NCBI GenBank assembly: GCA_963680875.1
Contig: OY804583.1
Coordinates: 31,485,331-31,549,330 of the forward strand
DNA: 64,000 nucleotides
Source: Bathymodiolus brooksi
Taxonomy: Eukaryota > Mollusca > Bivalvia > Mytilida > Modiolidae
Direction of reading: 5' to 3'
The position numbers and the translations under genes were made by a program. The notes under the pieces were generated by a model. That model was not told where the DNA came from and made no database searches. It saw nothing but the letters and a program-made list of their open reading frames with translations. Positions 31,136 to 46,200 of this stretch are shown here, piece after piece. The first letter of the stretch is position 1. The number at the start of each line of letters is the position of its first letter.

Positions 31136-33030
31136 TATTTATTTAGCATGGACAGGGCGAGGTTTTAGTTTCTGTGTACAAATAAGGCTTAGCTGTAATG
31201 ATGATCATCCAGGCAAGACAAACTAAATTACAGGATAATTTAAACATTGTAATAGGAGGTGTAGGTAAATTCCATATGTTAATTTTCACATTAAGTAGGT
31301 TTTTTCTATGTAGATAATTTTATACATCAGTATCAGAATACGAAATTAGTATATTTATCACCAATATAATAATGAATATAATTCCGTTAATCTTTATGAT
31401 TTTTACTTCAAATATTAATAGCATATCTTAACATTTGCATAAGGGGGTTAATTTTTATAATATTATAAAATATTGATATATATATTTTATTCAAGGCTTT
31501 TGTTCATGTGCTAGTCTTTATTTACATATTATTAAATGTCATGGAAATGTGTTTACCATGTGTGAGCTTAACAAAATAATATAATGTGCACACATGTCAT
31601 GCAGTTAAAATTTACTCTGTAACATTCGTACAGATCATATCTTTAAAGACAGAAATTGAAAATATTGTTCAAATGAGTTTTATTAATGCATGTTTTTGAG
31701 ACATATCGTGCATATTGCTCATATAGAATTTTGAATTATTGGCTTCTCCAATCTTTTGGTTTTCAGATAAATAATTATGCATATGGACACTATTTATATC
31801 TGCATAGCAGGCTACAATTCCCGTTTGAGTAGAGATAAAAGAAACAAATGCATGCACTCACCGTGTTGTACTACCCACTTGAAAGAGATATCTCATAGTT
31901 GCAGGTAGCGTACCGACCACAAGGCTGTGAATGATTGGTCACCATACTATAGCATTACAAGCCGATGAAATGTACTCGATTTCATGACAACAAAGCATAT
32001 AGAAAAAAACAACACTATAAAAAAGGCGTGTAATATCTGAAACCTTACAAGTAAAAGAAAATGATGAATGATTGTTGATTAACGTCAAACATGAGGAATA
32101 GTGTGCGTGTCGAGAACAAAAACTAAAAAAAGAAAAGATGGTATTACACTGAATTGGTTCACAGCCAGGAGGAAGCGGGTAATGGTACATGGTATTTTCA
32201 AGATTAGAGACACACATTCAAGTTCCGACTTAATAGAGAGCTGAGTATATGATTAATTCCACACAACTAGAGGACGCCCTCTTGCCTGGTGTGCCACGTA
32301 GTTAAGAAACTATGTCTTATTTCTATACCCTCGGAGCCTGCAAAATAGGAAGTTATGTTTTAAATTGTGATGCTTGCTTGCATTTGTCACATCTACTGTT
32401 AAGTTGTTCTGAGATTGCTTTCAGATTTCATTGGGTAACTATCCTTAGTGTCTAAGTAAACAAATAAATAAAGTGTTTGCAATATCGTGTTTGATATCTT
32501 TTGATTATGAGTGTATCTTATGAAGAACATTCCAGAAACGTGCCTTACGTACTGAGTTAGATATCTAGTTTATATTTATTACATGTAATATCGCTTTGCA
32601 AAATTTATATACTGCGGTCATTGCAAACGAAAGGGATACATTTCTATAGTAAAAATCAACATGAAATTGCGAATGTATAATTCTACCATGAAACCTACTA
32701 CAGAAGGAAGCATTGATGGAGGATATATCCTGATCAAACTCTGCTATAATGAGATTGCATACTAAATCTGTAAATCCTTTACATAGTAACATACTTTAAT
32801 GCATACAAATATAACTACGTTTGCAATCTTTAAATTTCAAGGGCGGATAATTTTACAAATTGTGGAAAGAAAGTCCAAATAATCCAAATAGTGATGGTTA
32901 ACAAATCCGCCAATATTGACATATTTCATAGACGAAATACTAAACCCAATATTGGAACTCAAAATTATCTAATATCTAAAGTTCCCAAGTAATGTAATTC
33001 ATTAAAACACAGGTTGATAAAGCTCAGGGA
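31136..33030. other. Unique flank of the satellite array
   Basis: About 1.9 kb of AT-rich DNA. Open frames of 62-92 codons on the minus strand (31,669-31,857; 31,939-32,217; 32,565-32,792) show no domain. The satellite starts abruptly after CTCAGGGATAG at about 33,031. Confidence 0.5.
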
Positions 33031-35289
33031 TAGGTACACGTAGCTTGATTTGTATATACTATTTACGTCCTTCTGTAGGTACACGTAGCTTGATTTGTCT
33101 ATATTATTTACCTCCTTTTGTAAGTACACGTAGCTTGATTTGTAAATACTATTTACGTCCGTCTGTAGGTACAAGTAGCTTGATTTGGCTTTACTATTTA
33201 CGTCCGTCTGTAGGTACAGGTAGCTTGATTTGGCTATGATATATACGTCCTTCTGTATGTACACGTGGCTTGATTTGACTGTACTATTTACGTCCTTCTG
33301 TAGGTACACGTAGCTTAATTTGTCTATACTATTTAGGTCCATCTGTAGGTACACGTAGCTTGATTTGACTATACTATTTACGTCCTTCTGAAGGTACTCG
33401 TAGCTTGATTTGGCTATACTATTTACGTCCGTATGTAGGTACACGTAGCTTGATTTGGCTATACTATTTACGTCTGTCTGTAGGTACACGTAGCTTGATT
33501 TGTCTATACTATTTACGTCCGTCTGTAGGTACACGTAGCTTGATTTGTCTATACTATTTACGTCCTTCTGAAGGTACTCATAGCTTGATTTGGCTATACT
33601 ATTTACGTCCGTATGTAGGTACACGTAGCTTGATTTGTCTATACTATTTACGTCCTTCTGTAGATACACGTAGCTTGATTTGTCTATACTAATTACGTCC
33701 TTCTGTAGGTACACGTAGCTTGATTTGGCTATACTATTTACGTTCGTCTGTAGGTACACGTATCTTGATTTGTCTATACTATTTACGTCCGTCTGTAGGT
33801 ACACGTAGCTTGATTTGTCTATACTAATTACGTCCTTCTGTAGGTACACGTAGCTTGATTTGGCTATACTATTTATGCCCGTCTGTAGGTACACGTAGCT
33901 TGATTTGTATATACTATTTACGTCCGTCTGTAGGTACAAGTAGCTTGATTTGGCTTTACTATTTACGTCCGTCTGTAGGTACAGGTAGCTTGATTTGGCT
34001 ATGATATATACGTCCTTCTGTATGTACACGTGGCTTGATTTGACTGTACTATTTACGTCCTTCTGTAGGTACACGTAGCTTAATTTGTTTATACTATTTA
34101 GGTCCATCTGTAGGTACACGTAGCTTGATTTGACTATACTATTTACGTCCTTCTGAAGGTACTCGTAGCTTGATTTGGCTATACTATTTACGTCCGTATG
34201 TAGGTACACGTAGCTTGATTTGGCTATACTATTTACGTCTGTCTGTAGGTACACGTAGCTTGATTTGTCTATACTATTTACGTCCGTCTGTAGGTACACG
34301 TAGCTTGATTTGTCTATACTATTTACGTCCTTCTGAAGGTACTCATAGCTTGATTTGGCTATACTATTTACGTCCGTATGTAGGTACACGTAGCTTGATT
34401 TGTCTATACTATTTACGTCCTTCTGTAGATACACGTAGCTTGATTTGTCTATACTAATTACGTCCTTCTGTAGGTACACGTAGCTTGATTTGGCTATACT
34501 ATTTACGTTCGTCTGTAGGTACACGTATCTTGATTTGTCTATACTATTTACGTCCGTCTGTAGGTACACGTAGCTTGATTTGTCTATACTAATTACGTCC
34601 TTCTGTAGGTACACGTAGCTTGATTTGGCTATACTATTTATGCCCGTCTGTAGGTACACGTAGCTTGATTTGTATATACTATTTACGTCCGTCTGTAGGT
34701 ACACGTAGCTTGATTTGTCTATACTATTTACGTCCGTCTGTAGGTACACGTAGCTTGATTTGTCTATACTAATTACGTCCTTCTGTAGGTACACGTAGCT
34801 TGATTTTGCTATACTATTTACGACCGTCTGTAGGTACACGTAGCTTGATTTATCTATACCATTTACGTCCGTCTGTAGGTACACGTAGCTTGATTTGTCT
34901 ATGCTATTTACGTCCGTCTGTAGGTACACGTGGCTTGATTTGTCTATACTATTTACGCCCGTCTGTAGGTACACGTAGCTTGATTTGTCTATGCTATTTA
35001 CGTCCGTCTGTAGGTATACGTAGCTTGATTTGTCTATACTATTTACCTCCTTCTGTAGGTACACGTAGCTTGATTTGTCTATGCTATTTACGTCCTTCTG
35101 TAGGTACACGTAGCTTGATTTTTCTATTCTATTTACGTCCGTCTGTAGGTACACGTAGCTTGATTTGTCTATACTATTTACGTTCGTCTGTAGGTACACG
35201 TAGCTTGATTTGTCTATACTAATTACGTCCTTCTGTAGGTACACGTAGCTTGATTTGGCTATGCTATTTACCTCCGTCTGAAGGTACAC
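32965..35289 (-). other. Longest open frame in the satellite (~774 codons), probably not a gene
   Basis: Reading leftward it is some 50 repeats of SSYVYLQTDVNSIDK with variants at fixed positions (T/K, D/E, N/I, D/A), ending in a short unique tail outside the array (FINLCFNELHYLGTLDIR, stop at 32,965). The upstream limit is a TAA created by one substitution (complement of GCTTTATTTGTC at 35,292-35,303), and the first codon is GTG, not ATG. This part of the array is almost free of 44-bp units, so the frame survives by length alone. The plus strand is also open for long stretches (for example 33,405-33,692 and 34,170-34,457; repeat GTRSLICLYYLRPSV). If translated, the alternation of Y/V/L/I with polar residues would suit a 15-residue beta-solenoid. 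Common differences between units change amino acids as readily as not, which argues against selection on protein. Confidence 0.25.
33151..34680. repeat. 765-bp higher-order repeat, two copies
   Basis: 33,151-33,915 and 33,916-34,680 share the same order of variant units. Markers such as TTGGCTTTACTATTT, GGCTATGATATATACG and TGACTGTACTATTT recur 765 bp apart, exactly 17 x 45. A partial third set of the first markers appears at about 35,565-35,680. Confidence 0.9.
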
Positions 35290-35812
35290 GTAGCTTTATT
35301 TGTCTATGCTATTTACGTCCGTCTGTAGGTACACGTAGCTTGATTTGTCTATACTATTTACGTCCGTCTGTAGGTACACGTAGCTTCATTTGTCTATACT
35401 AATTACGTCCTTCTGTAGGTACACGTAGCTTGATTTTGTTATACTAATTACGTCCGTCTGTAGGTACACGTAGCTTGATTTGTCTAAACTAATTACGTCC
35501 TTCTGTAGGTACACGAAGCTTGATTTGTCTATACTATGTACGTTCTTCTGTAGGTACACGTAGCTTGATTTGGCTTTACTATTTACGTCGTCTGTAGGTA
35601 CACGTAGCTTGATTTGGCTATGATATATACGTCCTTCTGTATGTACACGTGGCTTGATTTGACTGTACTATTTACGTCTGTCTGTAGGTACACGTAGCTT
35701 GATTTGTCTATACTATTTACGTCCGTTTGTAGGTACACGTAGCTTGATTTGTCTAAACTAATTACGTCCTTCTGTAGGTACATGTAGCTTGATTTGTCTA
35801 TACTATTTACGT

Positions 35813-36690
35813 GTACCTACAGACGGACGTAAATAGTATAGACAAATCAAGCTACGTGTACCTACAGAAGGACGTAAATAGTATAGACAAATCAAGCTAC
35901 GTGTACCTACAGAAGAACGTAAAAGTATAGCCAATTCAAGCTACGTGTACCTACAGAAGAACGTAAATATCATAGACAAATCAAGCTACGTGTATATACA
36001 GAAGAACGTAAATAGTATAGCGAAATCAAGCTACGTGTACCTACAGACGGACATAAATAGTATAGACAAATCAAGCTACGTGTACCTACAGAAGGACGTA
36101 AATACTATAGACAAATCAAGCTACGTGTACCTACAGACGGACGTAAATAGTATAGACAAATCAAGCTACGTGTACCTAGAAAAGGACGTATACATCTTAG
36201 ACTAATCAAGCTAAATGTACCTACAGACGGACGTAAATAGTATAGACAAATCAAGCTACGTGTACCTACAGACGGACGTAAATAGTATAGACAAATCAAG
36301 CTACGTGTACCTAGAGAAGGACGTAAATATTATAGACAAATCAAGCTACGTGTACCTACAGCCGGACGTAAATAGCATAGACAAATCAAGCTACGTGTAC
36401 CTACAGACGGACGTAAATAGCGTAGACAAATAAAGCTACGTGTACCTACAGACGGACGTAAATAGTATAGCCAAATCAAGCTACGTGTACCTACGGAAGG
36501 ACGTAATTAGTATAGACAAATCAAGCTACGTGTCCCTACAGACGGACGTAAATAGTATAGACAAACCAAGCTACGTGTACCTACACAAGGACGTAAATAG
36601 TATAGACAAACCAAGCTACGTGTACCTACAGACGGACGTAAATAGTATAGAAAAATCAAGCTACGTGTACCTACAGACGACGTAAATAGT
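35813..36690. repeat. Inverted satellite block 1 (878 bp)
   Basis: Left junction CTATTTACGT|GTACCTACAG at 35,812/35,813; right junction AAATAGT|TCCTCTGTAGG at 36,690/36,691. Inside, units read as the complement of the flanking array. Confidence 0.95.
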
Positions 36691-39600
36691 TCCTCTGTAG
36701 GTACTCGTAGCTTGATTTGGCTATGCTATTTACGTCCTTCTGTAGGTACACGAAGCTTGATTTGGCTATACTTTTTACGTCCTTCTGTAGGTACACGTAG
36801 CTTGATTTGTCTATGCTATTTACATCCGTATGTAGGTACACGTAGCTTGATTTGTCTATACTATTTACCTCGTCTGTAGGTACACGTAGCTTGATTTGTC
36901 TTTACTATTTACGTCGACTGTAGGTACACGTTGCTTGATTTGTCTATACTATTTACATCGTCTGTAGGTACACGTAGCTTGATTTGTATATGCTATTTAC
37001 GTTCGTCTGTAGGTACACGTAGCTTGATTTGTCTATAGTATTTACGTCCTTCTGAAGGTACACGTAGCTTGATTTGTCTATGCTATTTACGTCCGTCTGT
37101 AGGTACACGTAGCTTGATTTTTCTATTCTATTTACGTCCGTCTGTAGGTACACGTAGCTTGATTTGTCTATACTATTTACGTCCGTCTGTAGGTACACGT
37201 AACTTGATTTGTCTATACTAATTACGTCCGTCTGTAGGTACACGTAGCTTGATTTGGCTATCCTATTTACCTCCGTCTGTAGGTACACGTAGCTTTATTT
37301 GTCTATGCTATTTACGTCCGTCTGTAGGTACACGTAGCTTGATTTGTCTATGCTATTTACGTCCCTCTGTAGGTACACGTTGCTTGATTTGTCTATACTA
37401 TTTACGTCCGTCTGTAGGAACACGCAGCTTGATTTGTCTATATTATTTACGTCCCCCTGTAGGTACACGTAGCTTGATTTTTCTATGCTATTTACGTCCT
37501 TCCGTAGGTACACGTAGCTTGATTTGGCTATACTATTTACGTCCGTCTGTAGGTACACGTAGCTTGATTTGTCTATACTATTTATGTTCGTCTGTAGGTA
37601 CACGTAGCTTGGTTTGTCTATACTATGTACGTCATTCTGTAGGTACACGTAGCTTGATTTGTCTATGCTAATTACGTCCTTCTGTAGGTACACGTAGCTT
37701 GATTTGGCTATACTATTTACGTCCGTCTGTAGGTACACGTAGCTGGATTTGTCTATACTAATTACGTCCGTCTGTAGGTACACGTAGCTTGATTTGTCAA
37801 TGCTATTTACGTCCGTCTGTAGGTACACGTAGCTTGATTTGTCTATACTATTTACGTCCTTCTGTAGGTACACGTAGCTTGATTTGTCTATGCTATTTAC
37901 ATCCGTCTGTAGGTACACGTAACTTGATTTGTCTATGCTATTTACGTCGTCTGTAGGTACACGTAGCTTGATATGTCTATACTATTTACGTCCGTCTGTA
38001 GGTACACGTAGCTTGATTTGTCTATACTATTTATGTCCTTCTGTAGGTACACGTAGCTTGATTTGTCTATACTATTTACATCCGTCTGTAGGTACACGTA
38101 GCTTGATTTGTCTAAACTATTTACCTCGTCTGTAGGTACACGTAGCTTGATTTGTCTATACTATTTACATCCGTCTGTATGTACACGTAACTTGATTTGT
38201 CTATGCTATTTACGTCGTCTGTAGGTACACGTAGCTTGATTTGTCTATACTATTTACGTCGACTGTAGGTACACGTAGCTTGATTTGTCTATACTATTTA
38301 CATCGTCTGTAGGTACACGTAGCTTGATTTGTATATGCTATTTACGTTCGTCTGTAGGTACACGTAGCTTTATTTGTCTATAGTATTTACGTCCTTCTGA
38401 AGGTACACGTAGCTTGATTTGTCTATGCTATTTACGTCCGTCTGTAGGTACACGTAGCTTGATTTTTCTATTCTATTTACGTCCGTCTGTAGGTACACGT
38501 AGCTTGATTTGTCTATACTATTTACGTCCGTCTGTAGGTACACGTAGCTTGATTTGTCTATACTAATTACGTCCGTCTGTAGGTACACGTAGCTTGATTT
38601 GGCTATGCTATTTACCTCCGTCTGTAGGTACACGTAGCTTTATTTGTCTATGCTATTTACGTCCGTCCGTAGGTACACGTAGCTTGATTTGTCTATGCTA
38701 TTTACGTCCGTCTGTAGGTACACGTTGCTTGATTTGTCTATACTATTTACGTCCGTCTGTAGGAACACGCAGCTTGATTTGTCTATATTATTTACGTCCG
38801 TCTGTAGGTACACGTAGCTTGATTTTTCTATGCTATTTACGTCCTTCCGTAGGTACACGTAGCTTGATTTGGCTATACTATTTACGTCCGTCTGTAGGTA
38901 CACGTAGCTTGATTTGTCTATACTATTTATGTCCGTCTGTAGGTACACGTAGCTTGGTTTGTCTATACTATGTACATCATTCTGTAGGTACACGTAGCTT
39001 GATTTGTCTATACTATTTACGTCGACTGTAGGTACACGTAGCTTGATTTGTCTATACTATTTACATCGTCTGTAGGTACACGTAGCTTGATTTGTATATG
39101 CTATTTACGTTCGTCTGTAGGTACACGTAGCTTGATTTGTCTATAGTATTTACGTCCTTCTGAAGGTACACGTAGCTTGATTTGTCTATGCTATTTACGT
39201 CCGTCTGTAGGTACACGTAGCTTGATTTTTCTATTCTATTTACGTCCGTCTGTAGGTACACGTAGCTTGATTTGTCTATACTATTTACGTCGTCTGTAGG
39301 TACACGTAACTTGATTTGTCTATACTAATTACGTCCGTCTGTAGGTACACGTAGCTTGATTTGGCTATGCTATTTTCCTCCGTCTGTAGGTACACGTAGC
39401 TTTATTTGTCTATGCTATTTACGTCCGTCTGTAGGTACACGTAGCTTGATTTGTCTATGCTATTTTCGTCCGTCTGTAGGTACACGTTGCTTGATTTGTC
39501 TATACTATTTACGTCCGTCTGTAGGAACACGCAGCTTGATTTGTCTATATTATTTACGTCCCCCTGTAGGTACACGTAGCTTGATTTTTCTATGCTATTT

Positions 39601-40859
39601 ACGTCCTTCCGTAGGTACACGTAGCTTGATTTGGCTATACTATTTACGTCCGTCTGTAGGTACACGTAGCTTGATTTGTCTATACTATTTATGTCCGTCT
39701 GTAGGTACACGTAGCTTGGTTTGTCTATACTATGTACGTCATTCTGTAGGTACACGTAGCTTGATTTGTCTATGCTAATTACGTCCTTCTGTAGGTACAC
39801 GTAGCTTGATTTGGCTATACTATTTACGTCCGTCTGTAGGTACACGTAGCTGGATTTGTCTATACTAATTACGTCCGTCTGTAGGTACACGTAGCTTGAT
39901 TTGTCTATGCTATTTACGTCCGTCTGTAGGTACACGTAGCTTGATTTGTCTATACTATTTACGTCCTTCTGTAGGTACACGTAGCTTGATTTGTCTATGC
40001 TATTTACATCCGTCTGTAGGTACACGTAACTTGATTTGTCTATGCTATTTACGTCGTCTGTAGGTACACGTAGCTTGATATGTCTATACTATTTACGTCC
40101 GTCTGTAGGTACACGTAGCTTGATTTGTCTATACTATGTACGTCCTTCTGTAGGTACACGTAGCTTGATTTGTCTATACTATTTACATCCGTCTGTAGGT
40201 ACACGTAGCTTGATTTGTCTAAACTATTTACCTCGTCTGTAGGTACACGTAGATTGATTTGTCTATACTATTTACATCCGTCTGTATGTACACGTAACTT
40301 GATTTGTCTATGCTATTTACGTCGTCTGTAGGTACACGTAGCTTGATTTGTCTATACTATTTACGTCGACTGTAGGTACACGTAGCTTGATTTGTCTATA
40401 CTATTTACATCGTCTGTAGGTACACGTAGCTTGATTTGTATATGCTATTTACGTTCGTCTGTAGGTACACGTAGCTTGATTTGTCTATAGTATTTACGTC
40501 CTTCTGAAGGTACACGTAGCTTGATTTGTCTATACTATTTACGTCCGTCTGTAGGTACACGTAGCTTGATTTGTCTATACTAATTACGTCCTTCTGTAGG
40601 TACACGTAGCTTGATTTGGCTATACTATTTACGTCAGTCTGTAGGTACACGTAGCTTGATTTGTCTATAGTATTTACGTCCTTCTGAAGGTACACGTAGC
40701 TTGATTTGTCAATACTATTTACATCCTTCTGTAGGTACACGTAGCTTGATTTGTCTATACTATTTACGTCCGCCTGTAGGTACATGTAGCTTGATTTGTC
40801 TATACTATTTACGTCCGTCTGTAGGTACACGTAGCTTGATTTGTCTATACTATTTACGT

Positions 40860-41736
40860 GTACCTACAGACGGACGTAAATAGTATAGACAAATCAAGCT
40901 ACGTGTACCTACAGAAGGACGTAAATAGTATAGACAAATCAAGCTACGTGTACCTACAGAAGAACGTAAAAGTATAGCCAATTCAAGCTACGTGTACCTA
41001 CAGAAGAACGTAAATATCATAGACAAATCAAGCTACGTGTATCTACAGAAGAACGTAAATAGTATAGCCAAATCAAGCTACGTGTACCTACAGACGGACG
41101 TAAATAGTATAGACAAATCAAGCTACGTGTACCTACAGAAGGACGTAAATACTATAGACAAATCAAGCTACGTGTACCTACAGACGGACGTAAATAGTAT
41201 AGACAAATCAAGCTACGTGTACCTAGAAAAGGACGTATACATCTTAGACTAATCAAGCTAAATGTACCTACAGACGGACGTAAATAGTATAGACAAATCA
41301 AGCTACGTGTACCTACAGACGGACGTAAATAGTATAGACAAATCAAGCTACGTGTACCTAGAGAAGGACGTAAATATCATAGACAAATCAAGCTACGTGT
41401 ACCTACACACGGACGTAAATAGATAGACTAATCAAGCTACGTGGACCTACAGACGGACGTAAATAGCGTAGACAAATAAAGCAACGTGTACCTACAGACG
41501 GACGTAAATAGTATAGCCAAATCAAGCTACGTGTACCTACGGAAGGACGTAATTAGTATAGACAAATCAAGCTACGTGTCCCTACAGACGGACGTAAATA
41601 GTATAGACAAACCAAGCTACGTGTACCTACAGAAGGACGTAAATAGTATAGACAAACCAAGCTACGTGTACCTACAGACGGACGTAAATAGTATAGAAAA
41701 ATCAAGCTACGTGTACCTACAGACGACGTAAATAGT
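40860..41736. repeat. Inverted satellite block 2 (877 bp)
   Basis: Same two junction sequences as block 1 and nearly the same unit order, including the 44-bp ACAGACGACG unit just before the right junction. Confidence 0.95.
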
Positions 41737-42363
41737 TCCTCTGTAGGTACTCGTAGCTTGATTTGGCTATGCTATTTACGTCCTTCTGTAGGTACACGAA
41801 GCTTGATTTGGCTATACTTTTTACGTCCTTCTGTAGGTACACGTAGCTTGATTTGTCTATGCTATTTACATCCGTCTGTAGGTACACGTAGCTTGATTTG
41901 TCTATACTATTTACCTCGTCTGTAGGTACACGTAGCTTGATTTGTCTATACTATTTACGTCGACTGTAGGTACACGTAGCTTGATTTGTCTATACTATTT
42001 ACATCGTCTGTAGGTACACGTAGCTTGATTTGTATATGCTATTTACGTTCGTCTGTAGGTACACGTAGCTTGATTTGTCTATAGTATTTACGTCCTTCTG
42101 AAGGTAAACGTAGCTTGATTTGTCTATGCTATTTACGTCCGTCTGTAGGTACACGTAGCTTGATTTTTCTATTCTATTTACGTCCGTCTGTAGGTACACG
42201 TAGCTTGATTTGTCTATACTATTTACGTCCGTCTGTAGGTACACGTAACTTGATTTGTCTATACTAATTACGTCCGTCTGTAGGTACACGTAGCTTGATT
42301 TGGCTATGCTATTTACCTCCGTCTGTAGGTACACGTAGCTTTATTTGTCTATACTATTTACGT

Positions 42364-43285
42364 GTACCTACAGACGGACGTAAATAGTATAGACAAATCA
42401 AGCTACGTGTACCTACAGAAGGACGTAAATAGTATAGACAAATCAAGCTACGTGTACCTACAGAAGAACGTAAAAGTATAGCCAATTCAAGCTACGTGTA
42501 CCTACAGAAGAACGTAAATATCATAGACAAATCAAGCTATGTGTATCTACAGAAGAACGTAAATAGTATAGCCAAATCAAGCTACGTGTACCTACAGACG
42601 GACGTAAATAGTATAGACAAATCAAGCTACGTGTACCTACAGAAGGACGTAAATACTATAGACAAATCAAGCTACGTGTACCTACAGACGGACGTAAATA
42701 GTATAGACAAATCAAGCTACGTGTACCTAGAAAAGGACGTATACATCTTAGACTAATCAAGCTAAATGTACCTACAGACGGACGTAAATAGTATAGACAA
42801 ATCAAGCTACGTGTACCTACAGACGGACGTAAATAGTATAGACAAATCAAGCTACGTGTACCTAGAGAAGGACGTAAATATTATAGACAAATCAAGCTAC
42901 GTGTACCTACAGCCGGACGTAAATAGCATAGACAAATCAAGCTAAGTGTACCTACAGACGGACGTAAATAGATAGACAAATCAAGCTACGTGGACCTACA
43001 GACGGACGTAAATAGCGTAGACAAATAAAGCTACGTGTACCTACAGACGGACGTAAATAGTATAGCCAAATCAAGCTACGTGTACCTACGGAAGGACGTA
43101 ATTAGTATAGACAAATCAAGCTACGTGTCCCTACAGACGGACGTAAATAGTATAGACAAACCAAGCTACGTGTACCTACAGAAGGACGTAAATAGTATAG
43201 ACAAACCAAGCTACGTGTACCTACAGACGGACGTAAATAGTATAGAAAAATCAAGCTACGTGTACCTACAGACGACGTAAATAGT
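42364..43285. repeat. Inverted satellite block 3 (922 bp)
   Basis: Same junctions. One unit longer than blocks 1 and 2. Confidence 0.95.
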
Positions 43286-46200
43286 TCCTCTGTAGGTACT
43301 CGTAGCTTGATTTGGCTATGCTATTTACGTCCTTCTGTAGGTACACGAAGCTTGATTTGGCTATACTTTTTACGTCCTTCTGTAGGTACACGTAGCTTGA
43401 TTTGTCTATGCTATTTACATCCGTCTGTAGGTACACGTAGCTTGATTTGTCTATACTATTTACCTCGTCTGTAGGTACACGTAGCTTGATTTGTCTATAC
43501 TATTTACGTCGACTGTAGGTACACGTAGCTTGATTTGTCTATACTATTTACATCGTCTGTAGGTACACGTAGCTTGATTTGTATATGCTATTTACGTTCG
43601 TCTGTAGGTACACGTAGCTTGATTTGTCTATAGTATTTACGTCCTTCTGAAGGTACACGTAGCTTGATTTGTCTATGCTATTTACGTCCGTCTGTAGGTA
43701 CACGTAGCTTGATTTTTCTATTCTATTTACGTCCGTCTGTAGGTACACGTAGCTTGATTTGTCTATACTATTTACGTCCGTCTGTAGGTACACGTAACTT
43801 GATTTGTCTATACTAATTACGTCCGTCTGTAGGTACACGTAGCTTGATTTGGCTATGCTATTTACCTCCGTCTGTAGGTACACGTAGCTTTATTTGTCTA
43901 TGCTATTTACGTCCGTCTGTAGGTACACGTAGCTTGATTTGTCTATGCTATTTACGTCCGTCTGTAGGTACACTTTGCTTGATTTGTCTATACTATTTAC
44001 GTCCGTCTGTAGGAACACGCAGCTTGATTTGTCTATATTATTTACGTCCCCCTGTAGGTACACGTAGCTTGATTTTTCTATGCTATTTACGTCCTTCCGT
44101 AGGTACACGTAGCTTGATTTGGCTATACTATTTACGTCCGTCTGTAGGTACACGTAGCTTGATTTGTCTATACTATTTATGTCCGTCTGTAGGTACACGT
44201 AGCTTGGTTTGTCTATACTATGTACGTCATTCTGTAGGTACACGTAGCTTGATTTGTCTATGCTAATTACGTCCTTCTGTAGGTACACGTAGCTTGATTT
44301 GGCTATACTATTTACGTCCGTCTGTAGGTACACGTAGCTGGATTTGTCTATACTAATTACGTCCGTCTGTAGGTACACGTAGCTTGATTTGTCTATGCTA
44401 TTTACGTCCGTCTGTAGGTACACGTAGCTTGATTTGTCTATACTATTTACGTCCTTCTGTAGGTACACGTAGCTTGATTTGTCTATGCTATTTACATCCG
44501 TCTGTAGGTACACGTAACTTGATTTGTCTATGCTATTTACGTCGTCTGTAGGTACACGTAGCTTGATATGTCTATACTATTTACGTCCGTCTGTAGGTAC
44601 ACGTAGCTTGATTTGTCTATACTATTTATGTCCTTCTGTAGGTACACGTAGCTTGATTTGTCTATACTATTTACATCCGTCTGTAGGTACACGTAGCTTG
44701 ATTTGTCTAAACTATTTACCTCGTCTGTAGGTACACGTAGCTTGATTTGTCTATACTATTTACATCCGTCTGTATGTACACGTAACTTGATTTGTCTATG
44801 CTATTAACGTCGTCTGTAGGTACACGTAGCTTGATTTGTCTATACTATTTACGTCGACTGTAGGTAAACGTAGCTTGATTTGTCTATTCTATTTACATCG
44901 TCTGTAGGTACACGTAGCTTGATTTGTATATGCTATTTACGTTCGTCTGTAGGTACACGTAGCTTTATTTGTCTATAGTATTTACGTCCGTCTGTAGGTA
45001 CAGGTAGCTTGATTTGTCTATACTAATTACGTCCGTCTGTAGGTACACGTAGCTTGATTTGGCTATGCTATTTACCTCCGTCTGTAGGTACACGTAGCTG
45101 TATTTGTCTATGCTATTTACGTCCGTCTGTAGGTACACGTAGCTTGATTTGTCTATGCTATTTACGTCCGTCTGTAGGTACACGTTGCTTGATTTGTCTA
45201 TACTATTTACGTCCGTCTGTAGGAACACGCAGCTTGATTTGTCTATATTATTTACGTCCCCCTGTAGGTACACGTAGCTTGATTTTTCTATGCTATTTAC
45301 GTCCTTCCGTAGGTACACGTAGCTTGATTTGGCTATACTATTTACGTCCGTCTGTAGGTACACGTAGCTTGATTTGTCTATACTATTTATGTCCGTCTGT
45401 AGGTACACGTAGCTTGGTTTGTCTATACTATGTACGTCATTCTGTAGGTACACGTAGCTTGATTTGTCTATACTATTTACGTCGACTGTAGGTACACGTA
45501 GCTTGATTTGTCTATACTATTTACATCGTCTGTAGGTACACGTAGCTTGATTTGTATATGCTATTTACGTTCGTCTGTAGGTACACGTAGCTTGATTTGT
45601 CTATAGTATTTACGTCCTTCTGAAGGTACACGTAGCTTGATTTGTCTATGCTATTTACGTCCGTCTGTAGGTACACGTAGCTTGATTTGTCTATACTATT
45701 TACGTCCGTCTGTAGGTACACGTAACTTGATTTGTCTATACTAATTACGTCCCTCTGTAGGTACACGTAGCTTGATTTGGCTATGCTATTTACCTCCGTC
45801 TGTAGGTACACGTAGCTTTATTTGTCTATGCTATTTACGTCCGTCTGTAGGTACACGTAGCTTGATTTGTCTATGCTATTTACGTCCGTCTGTAGGTACA
45901 CGTTGCTTGATTTGTCTATACTATTTACGTCCGTCTGTAGGAACACGCAGCTTGATTTGTGTATATTATTTACGTCCCCCTGTAGGTACACGTAGCTTGA
46001 TTTTTCTATGCTATTTACGTCCTTCCGTAGGTACACGTAGCTTGATTTGGCTATACTATTTACGTCCGTCTGTAGGTACACGTAGCTTGATTTGTCTATA
46101 CTATTTATGTCCGTCTGTAGGTACACGTAGCTTGGTTTGTCTATACTATGTACGTCATTCTGTAGGTACACGTAGCTTGATTTGTCTATGCTAATTACGT

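Noticed and set aside
31939..32217. 92-codon minus-strand frame
   Set aside because: No recognisable domain or signal; weak resemblance of nearby sequence to a SINE end suggests chance.
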